Notes: a model not told the origin generated them from the sequence alone. 64,000 nt of DNA from Cryobacterium sp. PH29-G1 (GCF_030063365.1 NZ_JASISY010000010.1:1-64000), one strand, 5' to 3'; positions 52,744-62,512 are shown, counted from the stretch's first letter. Numbers and translations: made by a program.

Positions 52744-52841
52744 GCGCCCATTGTGCCACTGCCCGGCTGGCATCGCGTGCGCTACCTATATAACCGTGCC
52801 AGAGCGCGACAGAGGAACGCGCACGTGTTGCGGTGCACTCG

Positions 52842-54230
52842 TTACGCTGTGGCGCGCTGGGCTGTCCAATACTCGGCGATATCGGAGATGAGCTTCTGGG
52901 TGGCGTCGGTACCATCGGAGCGGGTCGCCGTGAAATCGTCGCCGCCCGCATTCCAGGTGACCGCGAAGATGATGGGGCGGTCGAAGACGTCGATCGTGAC
53001 CGGTCGGGTTTTCCACAGCTCGCTGGCCAGAACGACGTCGACGATCTGATGCCCTTTCGCGGCGGTGTACTCGGGTGGGAGAAACTTCACCGCGGTGGGA
53101 GAAATATACATGGCAACGGCGCCGGTACCGAGTTTCGCGACGCTATCGAGCAGGGCAAGCTGTTCCGGTACGGTGCCGTCACCGTTCACGTACAGCGAGC
53201 GTTGCTCGGTGTTGACCGTGACCATGCCCAGACCGGCGGGCCGGGGCTCGGCGTTGATAGCCGTAACGACCGCCGCGTAGCGATCGACGTCATCCACGGT
53301 GACGCTGATCGTTCCCTCCTCCGTTCGGTCTTGCGTGACGCCGGGCAGAGCATCAAGGAAATCCAGGAACGGGCCGTAAGCGGCCGTCGCCACGCTGACC
53401 ACGCGGGTGGACGACGAATACGTGTCGCCCCCGACTGACACTGTGAAGGTGCTCGCTGCGAGCGTGGGTTCAGCGACGAGGGCTTGCAGTGTGGCAGCTA
53501 CGCGCTTCAGAGCTGCGGCATCCACGAGCTCGACCGTGGCGTCCCCGCACATCGAGACGTCCATGGACGTGACCGTGGTATCGGCGAGTAGATCTCCGGC
53601 CACGGCCACGAGTGCATCATTGGTGGCGCACGTCGCCGACGTAGCATCCGCAGCATCCGCTGAGCGCGTGCGCGCATCGTTCGACACCGAGAAACCCGCT
53701 GTGTCGCCCGTGCTGGAGACGTCGACCGGCAGCTCGTTGGCGGCGCTGTACCCGGCATAAGCGGAGAGAATTTGGTCCTTGGCCGTGTACAGGCCCCGAC
53801 CAGAAGACGAGACATACCCCGAGGTGACCGTGGGATCGTTCGCCATGACCAGCCAGCTGTCGGCCAGGCTCGAGGTTGTGGTCGCGTTGTGATCAACTAT
53901 TACCGATACGTCGTGATACTGCAGCGAGATGCTCAGGTCGTTTTTGTCGACGAGGTATTCCGCAGAGTCCCGGGCGAGCCGGCGAGCCTGGTCGTCGGTG
54001 GCGGAGTCCTTGATCTCTGCTGTCACGGTGGGATCGCACATCGCCTCGCAACCGGCCAGGCGCATCGAGGAGGACTGCACGATGGGGTGTTCGAGCATCC
54101 ACTTGTTCGCGGCGTTGCCCTGAGGCGAGCAGGCGACGAGTGCGATCGTTGCCGTCAGACAGAGTGTGACGGCCGCGATTCTATGCGCGCGGGAGCGTGC
54201 CGATCGACTGAAGATGCGATTGAGCGTCAC
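52842..54230 (-). CDS. Putative lipoprotein, unknown function
   Basis: The 462-residue product has a lipoprotein signal (basic n-region, LVACS with Cys at about 34). The mature part is acidic and Thr/Val/Ala-rich with several short beta-rich repeats, including cysteine pairs near the N-terminus (LAGCEAMCDP) and in the middle. It has no recognisable catalytic motif. It stands alone between a DNA repair gene and the divergent formaldehyde module. It is conserved-looking but unnamed. Confidence 0.75.
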   Translation of the reverse strand: MTLNRIFSRSARSRAHRIAAVTLCLTATIALVACSPQGNAANKWMLEHPIVQSSSMRLAGCEAMCDPTVTAEIKDSATDDQARRLARDSAEYLVDKNDLSISLQYHDVSVIVDHNATTTSSLADSWLVMANDPTVTSGYVSSSGRGLYTAKDQILSAYAGYSAANELPVDVSSTGDTAGFSVSNDARTRSADAADATSATCATNDALVAVAGDLLADTTVTSMDVSMCGDATVELVDAAALKRVAATLQALVAEPTLAASTFTVSVGGDTYSSSTRVVSVATAAYGPFLDFLDALPGVTQDRTEEGTISVTVDDVDRYAAVVTAINAEPRPAGLGMVTVNTEQRSLYVNGDGTVPEQLALLDSVAKLGTGAVAMYISPTAVKFLPPEYTAAKGHQIVDVVLASELWKTRPVTIDVFDRPIIFAVTWNAGGDDFTATRSDGTDATQKLISDIAEYWTAQRATA

Positions 54231-54369
54231 GCGTTACCTCCGGGAGTCTCTCCTAGATTGACACAACCACACCGCTCCGGTGGCGCAATTCTGGCCAACA
54301 CCCGATCAGGATGATTCGCTAGGTTGGTCTTCAACCGTTTCGATTGCCCCGCATTTCACGAGGAGCTCC

Positions 54370-55464
54370 ATGCCCATCACCGTCCAAGGCGCGATCGCCC
54401 GTTCCAAGGGTGCTCCCGTCGAGCTCACCGACATCGTCATTCCCGATCCCGGACCGGGCGAGGTCGTCGTCGACATCGACACCTGCGGCGTCTGCCACAC
54501 CGACTTCCATTACAAGGAGGGCGGGATCAATGACGACTTCCCGTTTCTGCTCGGCCACGAAGCCGCCGGCCGGGTAAGCATCATCGGTGCGGGCGTCACG
54601 CACGTTTCTGTCGGCGATTTCGTCGTGCTTAACTGGCGGGCCGTCTGCGGCGACTGCCGCGCCTGCAAGCGGGCCGAGCCCTGGTATTGCTTCAACACCT
54701 TTAATGCCGCGCAAAAGATGACCCTCACCGACGGCACCGAGCTCAGTCCGGCGCTGGGTATCGGCGCATTCGCCGAGAAGACCCTCGTGCACGAACGCCA
54801 GTGCACCAAGGTGAACCCCAACGCGGACCCCGCCGCGGTCGGTCTCCTCGGCTGCGGCATTATGGCCGGCATCGGCGCAGCCATGAACACCGGTCATGTC
54901 TCCCCCGGCAACTCGGTGGCCGTGATCGGCTGTGGCGGCGTCGGCGACGCAGCCGTGGTCGGTGCCGCTCTCGCCGGGGCATCCACCATCATCGCGATCG
55001 ACCGCGACGCCAAGAAGCTCAATAAGGCCACCGAGTTCGGCGCCACGCACATTATCGACTCCTCAGGGCTCGACGAGGCCGGCGTGGTTGCGGCCGTTCA
55101 GGCGCTCACCGGCGGCTTCGGCGCCGACGTCGTCATCGACGCGGTCGGCCGCCCCGAAACCTGGCGGCAGGCGTTCTACGCCCGCGACCTGGCCGGCACC
55201 GTCGTTCTCGTTGGTGTGCCGACGCCCGACATGATGCTCGAGATCCCTCTGCTTGACGTGTTCGGCCGCGGCGGCTCGCTCAAGTCCTCCTGGTACGGCG
55301 ATTGCCTGCCGGAACGCGACTTCCCGATGCTCACGGAGCTTTACCTGCAGGGCAAGCTGCCGCTGGCCGATTTTGTGAGCGAACGTATCGGAATCGAAGA
55401 CATCGAGGCGGCCTTCGCCAAGATGGCCTCCGGCGACGTGCTGCGTTCCGTGGTGGTGCTGTAA
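54370..55464 (+). CDS. S-(hydroxymethyl)mycothiol dehydrogenase
   Basis: The 364-residue zinc alcohol dehydrogenase oxidises the adduct of formaldehyde and mycothiol. The catalytic zinc ligands are in CGVCHTDFH and GHEAAG; the structural zinc site is [15 protein letters not shown]; the NAD fold is [29 protein letters not shown] matches the mycothiol-dependent group rather than the glutathione one. AGGAG lies just before the ATG. It is coupled to the MBL gene with a one-base overlap, the usual partner in actinobacteria. Confidence 0.92.
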   Translation: MPITVQGAIARSKGAPVELTDIVIPDPGPGEVVVDIDTCGVCHTDFHYKEGGINDDFPFLLGHEAAGRVSIIGAGVTHVSVGDFVVLNWRAVCGDCRACKRAEPWYCFNTFNAAQKMTLTDGTELSPALGIGAFAEKTLVHERQCTKVNPNADPAAVGLLGCGIMAGIGAAMNTGHVSPGNSVAVIGCGGVGDAAVVGAALAGASTIIAIDRDAKKLNKATEFGATHIIDSSGLDEAGVVAAVQALTGGFGADVVIDAVGRPETWRQAFYARDLAGTVVLVGVPTPDMMLEIPLLDVFGRGGSLKSSWYGDCLPERDFPMLTELYLQGKLPLADFVSERIGIEDIEAAFAKMASGDVLRSVVVL

Positions 55465-56093
55465 TGACCGCCCGCATCGACCATCTGGTGACCGCGGGCA
55501 CGTTCAGCCTCGACGGCGGAACGTGGGCATTGGAGAACAACGTCTGGATCATCGGCGACGACACCGAGTGTGTCGTCATCGACGCCGCCCATGATGCGGA
55601 TGCCATCCTCGCGGCCGTCGGCAATCGCCGACTGCTCGGCATTCTCAGCACGCACGGGCACAACGACCACATCGGAGCCGCGGGAGCGGTCGCCGAAGCA
55701 GCGGATGCTCCAATCTATTTGCACCCCGATGACCGGATGCTGTGGGACGTCATCTACCCGCAGGATGCGCCGGTTCGCGACTTTGCCGACGGAGCGCGCA
55801 TCAGCGTGGCCGGCGTCGAGCTGCAGGTCATCCACACCCCCGGGCACTCGCCGGGTTCGGTCTGCTTGTACGCTCCGGCGTTGGGCACCCTGTTCAGCGG
55901 GGACACACTGTTTCACGGCGGACCGGGTGCGACCGGCCGCTCGTACAGTGACTTCCCCACGATCATCGAATCAATCAGCACGAGGCTGCTCACCCTGCCC
56001 GCCGACACCGTCGTGAACACCGGCCACGGCGAGTCGACCAGTATCGGGGCCGAGGCCCCGGATCTGGCCGACTGGATCGCGCGCGGACACTAG
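55464..56093 (+). CDS. MBL-fold hydrolase, formaldehyde module
   Basis: The 209-residue protein has the metallo-beta-lactamase motif STHGHNDHIGAAG (HxHxDH), the later His in HTPGHSPGS, Asp in SGDTLF and His in TGHGEST. Its position after the mycothiol dehydrogenase suggests it hydrolyses the S-formylmycothiol product, inferred from repeated co-occurrence in actinobacteria. The ATG overlaps the dehydrogenase TAA by one base. Confidence 0.92.
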   Translation: MTARIDHLVTAGTFSLDGGTWALENNVWIIGDDTECVVIDAAHDADAILAAVGNRRLLGILSTHGHNDHIGAAGAVAEAADAPIYLHPDDRMLWDVIYPQDAPVRDFADGARISVAGVELQVIHTPGHSPGSVCLYAPALGTLFSGDTLFHGGPGATGRSYSDFPTIIESISTRLLTLPADTVVNTGHGESTSIGAEAPDLADWIARGH

Positions 56094-56171
56094 GGGCGCC
56101 CCGCGGGCTGCTCACCCCGAACCGTCTGGGCCACCGTGTGCAGCAAACACAGCGCGTCCGGCACCACTGAG

Positions 56172-56552
56172 TCAACACCGCCCATATGCAGACGCACAGA
56201 TCGGGAGGACCCGCATTGGCGGGGGGAATGCGGAAGGAGGTTCACGCGCCCCGAAGGGGGCGATGGCGTTAATTTCGCCTGCCACACAATCCTCAGCGAC
56301 ATCGAGGTCGAACTGGGACTGCAGGTTGAGCCAGAACTGCGCTGATGTTCCAAAGTATTCGGCCAAGCGTAGGGCGGTATCGGCCGAGATACCGTGCTTT
56401 CCATGGACGATCTCGTTGATCCGTCGCGGCGGAACGCGGATCGATACGGACAGCTTGTTCTGGGTGATGCCGAGCTCCTCAATGAAGTCCAACATAAGGA
56501 CTTCGCCCGGGTGAATCGGCGCGAGCTTGTCGCTCTTGTCAGTGATAGTCAT
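56172..56552 (-). CDS. HigA-type antitoxin (toxin partner broken)
   Basis: The 126-residue protein is of the HigA/VapI HTH_3 family: HPGEVLMLDFIEELGITQNKLS and VPPRRINEIVHGKHGISADTALRLAEYFGTS. Its core matches the antitoxin at 60150-60470. From about residue 98 it continues past the normal end into an unrelated Pro-rich tail (REPPSAFPPPMR), as if the original stop was lost. The toxin gene just upstream is a remnant, so this is probably a free regulator or decaying gene. Confidence 0.85.
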   Translation of the reverse strand: MTITDKSDKLAPIHPGEVLMLDFIEELGITQNKLSVSIRVPPRRINEIVHGKHGISADTALRLAEYFGTSAQFWLNLQSQFDLDVAEDCVAGEINAIAPFGAREPPSAFPPPMRVLPICASAYGRC

Positions 56553-56661
56553 TGATCTCTACCTCCTCTGGGCCACCGTCGGTCCACAATTAACAGATCC
56601 GCCACTGGTCATTGATCCTGATGCTGTACTGGCCGGCTCGGTCGTCCCTCAGCCGCTCAAG
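56539..56661 (-). pseudogene. higB toxin remnant with in-frame stop
   Basis: On the minus strand, reading from 56661 gives LERLRDDRAGQYSIRINDQW then RIC, a TAA (56590-56592), and LWTDGGPEEVEINDYH. This is the C-terminal half of a HigB/RelE toxin, with Phe at CF(V)W replaced by a stop. The N-terminal half is not detectable upstream. It overlaps the HigA start as intact higBA pairs do. Confidence 0.85.
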
Positions 56662-56785
56662 CCGTGAGCGACAACTCGAACAGACGTCAACGGACACACA
56701 GTGACAGACGCATACTTCTAAAACGATCAATCTTGACAGAAATCATGACTGCGCATAGCGTCGAAAGCGAAGTGAGGAGTTGGGC

Positions 56786-57910
56786 ATGGGCGAGCACTCG
56801 GGTTCGAATACGGCGGCCCTCTCTTCCGCCGGGGTGAGCATCTGGCTCGACGACCTGTCCCGGGCGCGCATCTCATCGGGCGGCCTCAGAACTCTCATCG
56901 CCGAGCGAAACGTGGTGGGCATCACCACCAACCCGACGATCTTCGCGGCAGCACTGGCAGGCGGGAATGCCTACATCGAGCAGCTCGCCGTGTTGGCGGC
57001 CGCAGGCGCATCGGTGACCGAGACGGTGTTCGCACTCACAACCGCGGATGTCGCCGCTGCCTGCGATGTCTTCCTGCCTGTGTACGAGGCCACGGACGGG
57101 CTCGATGGGCGGGTGTCGATCGAGGTCAGTCCGGCGGTCGCCCATGACGCGGCGGCCACCCTTGAGGAGGTCGAGCGTCTGCACGCCGCAGTCGCGCGCC
57201 CGAACGCCTATATCAAGATCCCCGCGACCGAAGAGGGGCTGGAGGCGATCGCCGAGGCCACCGCGCGCGGGATCAGCGTGAACGTGACCCTGATCTTCAG
57301 TCTTGACCGCTACCGCGGTGTCATCGACGCCTACCTCGACGGTCTCGCGCGCGCCTACGCGGCCGGGCTCGATTTGGCCGGCATCCGTTCCGTGGCGTCG
57401 TTCTTCGTCTCCCGGGTCGACACGGAGGTGGACCGGCAGCTGGAGCAGATCGGGACACCGTCGGCCCTGGGACTGCGGGGTCTGGCCGGTATCGCCAACG
57501 CGCGTCTGGCCCACGAGCTGTTCGTCCGAGAGTTCTCGACCGTTCGAGCCACCCGTCTGCTTGACCTCGGTGCCCACCGGCAGCGTCCGCTGTGGGCCTC
57601 CACGGGCGTGAAGAACCCTGCGCTGCGGGACACCCTCTATGTGGAGGAGCTTGTCGTGTCCGGCGTGGTGAACACAATGCCGGAGAAGACCCTGGAGGCT
57701 TTCTCCGACCACGGTCAGGTTCGTGGGGATACCATCACCGGCGGCTACGGGCCGGCACGGCAGTTGCTCGAGAACCTGAGCGCGCTCGGGATCTCCTACG
57801 ACGAGGTGACCGCCACCCTAGAGAGAGAGGGCATCGAGAAGTTCGCCGCTTCCTGGGCCGAGCTCACCGCAACGGTCACTACGGCATTGCGCGCGAACCA
57901 GCCACAATGA
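56786..57910 (+). CDS. tal: Transaldolase
   Basis: The 374-residue enzyme links the pentose phosphate pathway with glycolysis. [12 protein letters not shown] and [12 protein letters not shown] are the family N-terminus; [16 protein letters not shown] holds the Schiff-base Lys; SRVDTEVDR and TLEAFSDHG follow. GAGGAG lies six bases before the ATG. The tkt, zwf and pgl genes usually found next to it are missing, and it lies in a block flanked by broken toxin-antitoxin modules, so it may be a second copy acquired by transfer. Confidence 0.94.
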   Translation: MGEHSGSNTAALSSAGVSIWLDDLSRARISSGGLRTLIAERNVVGITTNPTIFAAALAGGNAYIEQLAVLAAAGASVTETVFALTTADVAAACDVFLPVYEATDGLDGRVSIEVSPAVAHDAAATLEEVERLHAAVARPNAYIKIPATEEGLEAIAEATARGISVNVTLIFSLDRYRGVIDAYLDGLARAYAAGLDLAGIRSVASFFVSRVDTEVDRQLEQIGTPSALGLRGLAGIANARLAHELFVREFSTVRATRLLDLGAHRQRPLWASTGVKNPALRDTLYVEELVVSGVVNTMPEKTLEAFSDHGQVRGDTITGGYGPARQLLENLSALGISYDEVTATLEREGIEKFAASWAELTATVTTALRANQPQ

Positions 57911-57986
57911 CCGTGCTGACAGGAGCACCCGTGTCGGGGTTGCCGGGCGGCGATCACGCGCGTTGGAACTCAGTGATCCGGTGTCC

Positions 57987-58547
57987 ATGACGAGGGAGCG
58001 GTCAATCGGGCGTGCAGTGCCGCAGGTGTTCACGATCGGTCACTCCACTCGTGAACTTGATGAGGTACTGGCGATGCTGCGTGCGAACGGGGTGACCGAT
58101 CTGGTGGACGTGCGCGCGTTCCCCTCGTCGAGGAAGTATCCGCAATGGAACCAGGTCGCGATCGAGGAGGCATTGCCCTCGGACATCGGGTACCGGTGGA
58201 TCCGGGACCTCGGTGGCCGCAGACACACGCCGACCGGCGTGCCGAGCCCAAACGGTGCGTGGAGGGTCAAGTCATTCCGTGACTACGCTGACTACATGGC
58301 GACCGAGGCGTTCCACTCAGGCCTCGCTGAGCTGCGACGGATCGCGGACGAGTCGACACCGGCGATCATGTGCAGCGAGGCAGTGCCGTGGCGGTGTCAC
58401 CGGCGATTGATCACGGACGCGCTCATTGTCGCCGGGGTGGAGGTCTTCGACATCATGTCAGTCTCGTCGACCCGGCGGGCTCTAATGGACGCATCCGCGC
58501 TGGTGCAGGACGGAACGATCACCTATCCCGAAGCTGGAAGAAGTTGA
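57987..58547 (+). CDS. DUF488 family protein
   Basis: The 186-residue protein has the DUF488 signature: FTIGHSTRELDEVLAMLR, LVDVRAFPSSRKYPQWN, and ESTPAIMCSEAVPWRCHRRLIT. The family has an invariant Cys in the MCSE motif and unknown function. I use the ATG at 57987; a TTG at 57963 is possible. It is two bases ahead of an alkyltransferase-like gene and so is likely to act with it in DNA repair. Confidence 0.88.
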   Translation: MTRERSIGRAVPQVFTIGHSTRELDEVLAMLRANGVTDLVDVRAFPSSRKYPQWNQVAIEEALPSDIGYRWIRDLGGRRHTPTGVPSPNGAWRVKSFRDYADYMATEAFHSGLAELRRIADESTPAIMCSEAVPWRCHRRLITDALIVAGVEVFDIMSVSSTRRALMDASALVQDGTITYPEAGRS

Positions 58548-58549
58548 GC

Positions 58550-58840
58550 ATGAACGCGGTCGCGGAAGTCCGCGCAGTGGTCTTGGCGATCCCGACCGGA
58601 CGCGTCGCAGCATACGGCGACATCGGACGGGCACTGGGAATAGGGCCTCGGCAGGCGGGTCGGGCCGTCGCGTCACTGGCCGACGACGTACCCTGGTGGC
58701 GGGTCGTTTACGCCGATGGCACGTCGGCCACGTGCCATGCAGGAGCAGCGCGCGCGCTTTTCGAAGTGGAAGGCGTTCCGTTCCGTGATGGCCGCGTCGA
58801 CATGTCTACGGCCCGTATCGACGTCGTCCACTGTCCCTGA
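58550..58840 (+). CDS. MGMT-like alkyltransferase-like protein (ATL)
   Basis: The 96-residue protein has the DNA-binding core of O6-methylguanine methyltransferases (PTGRVAAYGDIGRALG, RQAGRAVAS). The acceptor PCHRV motif reads PWWRVV, so the reactive Cys is replaced by Trp, as in ATL proteins. ATLs flag O6-alkylguanine for nucleotide excision repair rather than repairing it. It lies between a DUF488 gene and a uracil-DNA glycosylase-like gene, sharing one base with the latter. Confidence 0.9.
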   Translation: MNAVAEVRAVVLAIPTGRVAAYGDIGRALGIGPRQAGRAVASLADDVPWWRVVYADGTSATCHAGAARALFEVEGVPFRDGRVDMSTARIDVVHCP

Positions 58841-59421
58841 TGGACCCGTTCGACGCGATCAGACAGTCCATTGTCGACGACGAGGGCAATGCGGTCATGC
58901 AACAGAACGGATGGCAGCCTGTGTATGCGGCGTCCGCGCGGGCCAAGATCGCGGTGATTGGGCAGGCGCCCGGACGCAAGGCGCAGGCGAGCGGTGTGCC
59001 GTGGGACGACGCCAGCGGGAAGAGGTTGATCGACTGGCTGGGCGTCACAGAGGAGCAGTTTCGGAATCCTGGATTGTTCGCGCTGCTGCCGATGGATTTC
59101 TACTATCCTGGTGCCGCCCGCAGCGGCGATCTGCGGCCTCGAAGAGGGTTCGCTGAACGGTGGCATCCGCCGTTGTTCGCGCTGATGCCCGACATACGGT
59201 TGGTCCTGCTGATCGGCCGCTATGCGCAGATTCAGTATTTGCCGTTGGCCCGACAGAAGACGCTGACAGACATCGTGCGCGACTATCGACGATTCATTCC
59301 CGAGCGGTTTCCGCTCGCGCACCCGTCGCCGCTGAACTTCCGCTGGCTGGCAAAGAACCCGTGGTTCGTCGCCGACGTTCTCCCGGAGCTGCGCACGCAC
59401 GTTCGCGCCGCACTCCAATAG
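58840..59421 (+). CDS. Uracil-DNA glycosylase family protein
   Basis: The 193-residue protein has VIGQAPGRKAQASGVPWDDASGKRL, corresponding to the GxAPG motif of UDG families, and the second motif HPSPLNFRW. Length and the N-terminal QQNGWQPVY fit a UDG-like group of single-domain glycosylases. It probably excises uracil or similar bases. The ATG overlaps the ATL stop (TGATG), so DUF488, ATL and UDG are read as one unit. Confidence 0.9.
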   Translation: MDPFDAIRQSIVDDEGNAVMQQNGWQPVYAASARAKIAVIGQAPGRKAQASGVPWDDASGKRLIDWLGVTEEQFRNPGLFALLPMDFYYPGAARSGDLRPRRGFAERWHPPLFALMPDIRLVLLIGRYAQIQYLPLARQKTLTDIVRDYRRFIPERFPLAHPSPLNFRWLAKNPWFVADVLPELRTHVRAALQ

Positions 59422-59450
59422 CTACGGGTCAAAAGGGGTATGGGCCGGGC

Positions 59451-60068
59451 ATGGCATTCCCCAGTGCCCCGGCGGCCCGCTGGCACGCCTCGAGCTTCGG
59501 GCACACTTCACCAGCACCGGTTCGTTCATTCAGCCACGCCGACACACCAGGGGCACGACGGTGGTCCTCCTATCTGGCCGACGGGATGGAGCTGGCCGAC
59601 TCAACGGATTGGTTCGAACTCTGGGATCGACATGCGGAATCCGAAAGGTCAGTCGAGCCAGCCCCGATACCCGCGCGCGGCCGTCTTGACCCGCTGACCG
59701 CACGCGCGTTCACCGACACACTCATGCTGCAGGCATCCCCCGATACAGTGCTGCACTGTTTGTACTGGGAAGGATATGGCTCCGTTTCCACTGATTCAGG
59801 CGGCCCGATTGTTCATCAATTCGGCCATGACTTTGTCAGCAGCGACCTCACGATTCGACAATTGATGCGGAAGGCGACATCCGACCGAATTCCGGAATTC
59901 GCCCATGACGACCTGGGGAACTTCGCCTGGGGCACCAACCTCTACCCCGACTCGCTCATCATCGCGAGCACAGAGCCGATCTACCGTGCGCTTATCAATG
60001 ACCCGCGGCTGGACACAGTGATGATCAGGAGAGAGTCGGACCTCCTGCCCGTGAGCTCCGGAGACTGA
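59451..60068 (+). CDS. Unknown protein, 205 residues
   Basis: The soluble protein contains TVLHCLYWEGYGSVST and ASTEPIYRALINDPRLDTVMIR. This vaguely recalls uncharacterised actinobacterial proteins with a WEGYG stretch and a closing LADPRLE-like segment, but I do not assign a family. The ATG at 59451 gives the listed length; a Gly-rich weak ribosome binding site lies upstream. It follows the UDG gene by 29 bases and may be the fourth gene of that cluster. Confidence 0.6.
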   Translation: MAFPSAPAARWHASSFGHTSPAPVRSFSHADTPGARRWSSYLADGMELADSTDWFELWDRHAESERSVEPAPIPARGRLDPLTARAFTDTLMLQASPDTVLHCLYWEGYGSVSTDSGGPIVHQFGHDFVSSDLTIRQLMRKATSDRIPEFAHDDLGNFAWGTNLYPDSLIIASTEPIYRALINDPRLDTVMIRRESDLLPVSSGD

Positions 60069-60149
60069 AGACCGCCCGCCTCCTGGCCTCAATCCGCCAC
60101 TCGAGGTACACGATGATGAGGCAGTCCCGGTCGACAAACTGTCAGGTAG

Positions 60150-60470
60150 TCACGCGACCTTCAGCGGTGTGATCAATGCAACCTTGTCCCGCAGCGCCCG
60201 GCGCTCGCGACGCAGCTCATAGTGTGACTGCAGGTTCATCCAGAACTCTTCCGATGTTCCGAAGTACCGCGCCAGGCGTATGGCTGTGTCAGCCGTGATG
60301 CCCCGCTTGCCGTGCACGATCTCATTGATCCGGCGCGGCGGCACCCCAATGCTGACCGCGAGCTTGTTCTGCGTGATCCCGAATCCATCGATGAAGTCTT
60401 CCATCAGGATCTCTCCCGGATGGATCGGCTCGATCATGTCATTCTCAGTGGTAGTCGACGAGTTCGACAT
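60150..60470 (-). CDS. HigA-type antitoxin (toxin partner frameshifted)
   Basis: The 106-residue protein has the HigA HTH (HPGEILMEDFIDGFGITQNKLA, VPPRRINEIVHGKRGITADTAIRLARYFGTS) and the normal C-terminus LITPLKVA. It would repress its own operon and neutralise HigB. Its start overlaps the toxin gene; an internal ATG at 60437 is an alternative. The toxin frame is broken by an extra base. Confidence 0.9.
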   Translation of the reverse strand: MSNSSTTTENDMIEPIHPGEILMEDFIDGFGITQNKLAVSIGVPPRRINEIVHGKRGITADTAIRLARYFGTSEEFWMNLQSHYELRRERRALRDKVALITPLKVA

Positions 60471-60727
60471 TGTCCGCTCCTCCTTCTCTCCAGACGAAGC
60501 AGATGCGCCACTGGGCGTTCACCCGAATGCTGTACTGACCTCGACGGTCACCGACCAGCCGCTCCAAACGATTCCCCGGCGGTATCCGAAGATCCTCGAC
60601 ATCCTTGGCCGCGTTGACCAGTTCCAGTTTCCGCAGCGTGGGCTCGCTGTACGGTCCGGTCGACACCCTTGACGTGCTGCTCGTGCCAGATCTTTTCAGT
60701 GTCCTTGCTGCCGAACGACCTGATCAC
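60445..60727 (-). pseudogene. higB toxin gene with +1 frameshift
   Basis: The GTG at 60725-60727 starts VIRSFGSKDTEKIWHEQHVKGVDRT, the normal HigB N-terminus. The rest (LRKLELVNAAKDVEDLRIPPGNRLERL ... WRICFVW ... VELVDYH) is in the next frame. One extra C in the minus-strand run at 60640-60642 causes the shift. Removing it gives a 93-residue HigB, the family length. A sequencing error cannot be excluded. Confidence 0.8.
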
Positions 60728-60760
60728 GTGACCAATATATAACGGTCAACGTCAATAACG

Positions 60761-61834
60761 CTAGACGTTAAACCTGAACTCCACCACGTCGCCGTCTTGC
60801 ATGACGTATTCCTTGCCCTCGATGCGGGCTTTCCCCTTGGACCGAGCCTCGGCGATCGATCCGGCGGCCATGAGGTCCTCGAAGGAGAAAATTTCGGCCT
60901 TGATAAAGCCCTTCTGAAAGTCGGTGTGAATGACACCGGCGGCCTGCGGCGCGGTCCAACCCTTGTGGATGGTCCAGGCGCGGCACTCTTTCGGACCGGC
61001 CGTGAGGTAGGTCTGCAGGCCGAGGGTGTCGAAGCCGATCCGGGCGAGCTGGTCGAGGCCACTCTCGGACTGGCCGGTTGAGGCCAGCATCTCGGCGGCG
61101 TCTTCGGCATCGAGTTCGCTCAGTTCGCTCTCGAGTTTGGCGTCGAGGAACACGGCGTTCGCCGGGGCGACGAGCGCGGCGAGGGTGTCGAGCTTGGCCT
61201 GGTCCTGCAGCACCTCCTCGTCAACATTAAAGACGTAGATGAACGGCTTGGCGGTCAGCAGACCGAGTTCGCTGATCGGATCAATGTCGAGCGTCGACGA
61301 CGACAGCGGCTGGCCGGCATCCAGAATGGCCTGCGCCTTGAGCGCGGTCTCAAGAACGAGCGGCGCCATCTTGCGGCCCTTGACCTCTTTCTCGAAGCGC
61401 AGCACGGCCTTCTCGAGGGTCTGCAGGTCGGCGAGAATCAGCTCGGTGTTGATTGTTTCCATGTCGCCGGCCGGGTTGACCTTGCCGTCGACGTGCACGA
61501 CGTCAGGGTCGGCGAATCCCCGAATGACCTGAGCGATGGCATCCGCTTCTCGAATATTGGCCAGGAACTTGTTGCCCAGCCCCTCCCCCTCACTGGCGCC
61601 GCGCACGATGCCGGCGATGTCGACGAACGACACCGGTGCCGGCAGTAGCGCCTTGCTGCCATAAATGGTGGCGAGGTCGGCCAGGCGCGAATCGGGAAGG
61701 TTCACGATTCCAACGTTGGGCTCGATCGTTGCGAACGGGTAGTTCGCTGCGAGCACGTTGTTCTTGGTCAGGGCGTTGAAGAGGGTGGACTTTCCCACGT
61801 TGGGGAGTCCGACGATTGCAATTGTAAGAGCCAC
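60761..61834 (-). CDS. ychF: Obg-related ATPase YchF
   Basis: The 357-residue P-loop protein has [35 protein letters not shown] and the C-terminal TGS domain with [19 protein letters not shown]. YchF prefers ATP over GTP because of NLNADD-type changes in the G4 motif; here NVDEEV takes that place. It binds the ribosome and takes part in stress responses. It is monocistronic and standard in length. Confidence 0.96.
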   Translation of the reverse strand: MALTIAIVGLPNVGKSTLFNALTKNNVLAANYPFATIEPNVGIVNLPDSRLADLATIYGSKALLPAPVSFVDIAGIVRGASEGEGLGNKFLANIREADAIAQVIRGFADPDVVHVDGKVNPAGDMETINTELILADLQTLEKAVLRFEKEVKGRKMAPLVLETALKAQAILDAGQPLSSSTLDIDPISELGLLTAKPFIYVFNVDEEVLQDQAKLDTLAALVAPANAVFLDAKLESELSELDAEDAAEMLASTGQSESGLDQLARIGFDTLGLQTYLTAGPKECRAWTIHKGWTAPQAAGVIHTDFQKGFIKAEIFSFEDLMAAGSIAEARSKGKARIEGKEYVMQDGDVVEFRFNV

Positions 61835-61897
61835 GAGAGATTATTCTACCGGCCGCGTCGCCGTCGGCTCTGTCGGTGGCCCATGAGAGCATAAAGC

Positions 61898-62512
61898 GTG
61901 CTGAATTTCACCGCGATCGATTTCGAAACCGCCAACTCCTCGGGCGCTTCGGCGTGCTCCGTCGGCATGGTGAAAGTGCGTGACGGCGTGGTCGTCGACA
62001 CGGCCTATTGGCTCATTGCGCCCCCGCCTGGTCACGACACGTTTTCCGAGTGGAACACCCGTATTCACGGCATTACCGCAGCGGATGTCGTGGGTGCCGC
62101 CAGCTGGTCCGAGCAGCTTCCGCGGTTGGTCGCCTTCGCCGACGGTGACCATCTCGTGGCGCACAATGCCGGCTTCGACCTCGGTGTGATTAAAACGGCG
62201 TCGCTCGTGACCGATCAGCCGGTGCCCGATTTTCATTACGTCTGCAGCCTGCAGGTGGCTCGCCGAACCTATCATCTCGAGTCGTATCGGTTGCCGATCG
62301 CGGCCATGGCGGCGGGCTTCGAGGACTTCTCGCACCACAATGCCCTGGCCGACGCCGAGGCGTGCGCGGCCATCATGATTCATGCGGCCAAGCGCCACGA
62401 GGTCGACACACTCGAGCGGCTGGCTCACGTGACGCGGGTCAAGGTCGGAGTGATCGGGCCGGTCGCCACCAAAGAACATGCCTCAACGCACGGTCCGATG
62501 GCGCTCAATTAG
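61898..62512 (+). CDS. DEDDh 3'-5' exonuclease (DnaQ-like)
   Basis: The 204-residue protein has the exonuclease motifs AIDFETANSS (Asp-Glu), AHNAGFDLG (Asp) and HNALADAEACAAI (His-Asp). This makes it a stand-alone DnaQ-type DEDDh nuclease, probably acting in DNA or RNA processing. The GTG start at 61898 is divergent from ychF. The substrate is unknown. Confidence 0.9.
   Translation: MLNFTAIDFETANSSGASACSVGMVKVRDGVVVDTAYWLIAPPPGHDTFSEWNTRIHGITAADVVGAASWSEQLPRLVAFADGDHLVAHNAGFDLGVIKTASLVTDQPVPDFHYVCSLQVARRTYHLESYRLPIAAMAAGFEDFSHHNALADAEACAAIMIHAAKRHEVDTLERLAHVTRVKVGVIGPVATKEHASTHGPMALN

Noticed and set aside
56172..60727. Recent duplication of a higBA module as origin of the flanked block
   Set aside because: The two higA genes are only moderately similar at the DNA level by eye, so they are separate acquisitions or an old duplication rather than fresh direct repeats.
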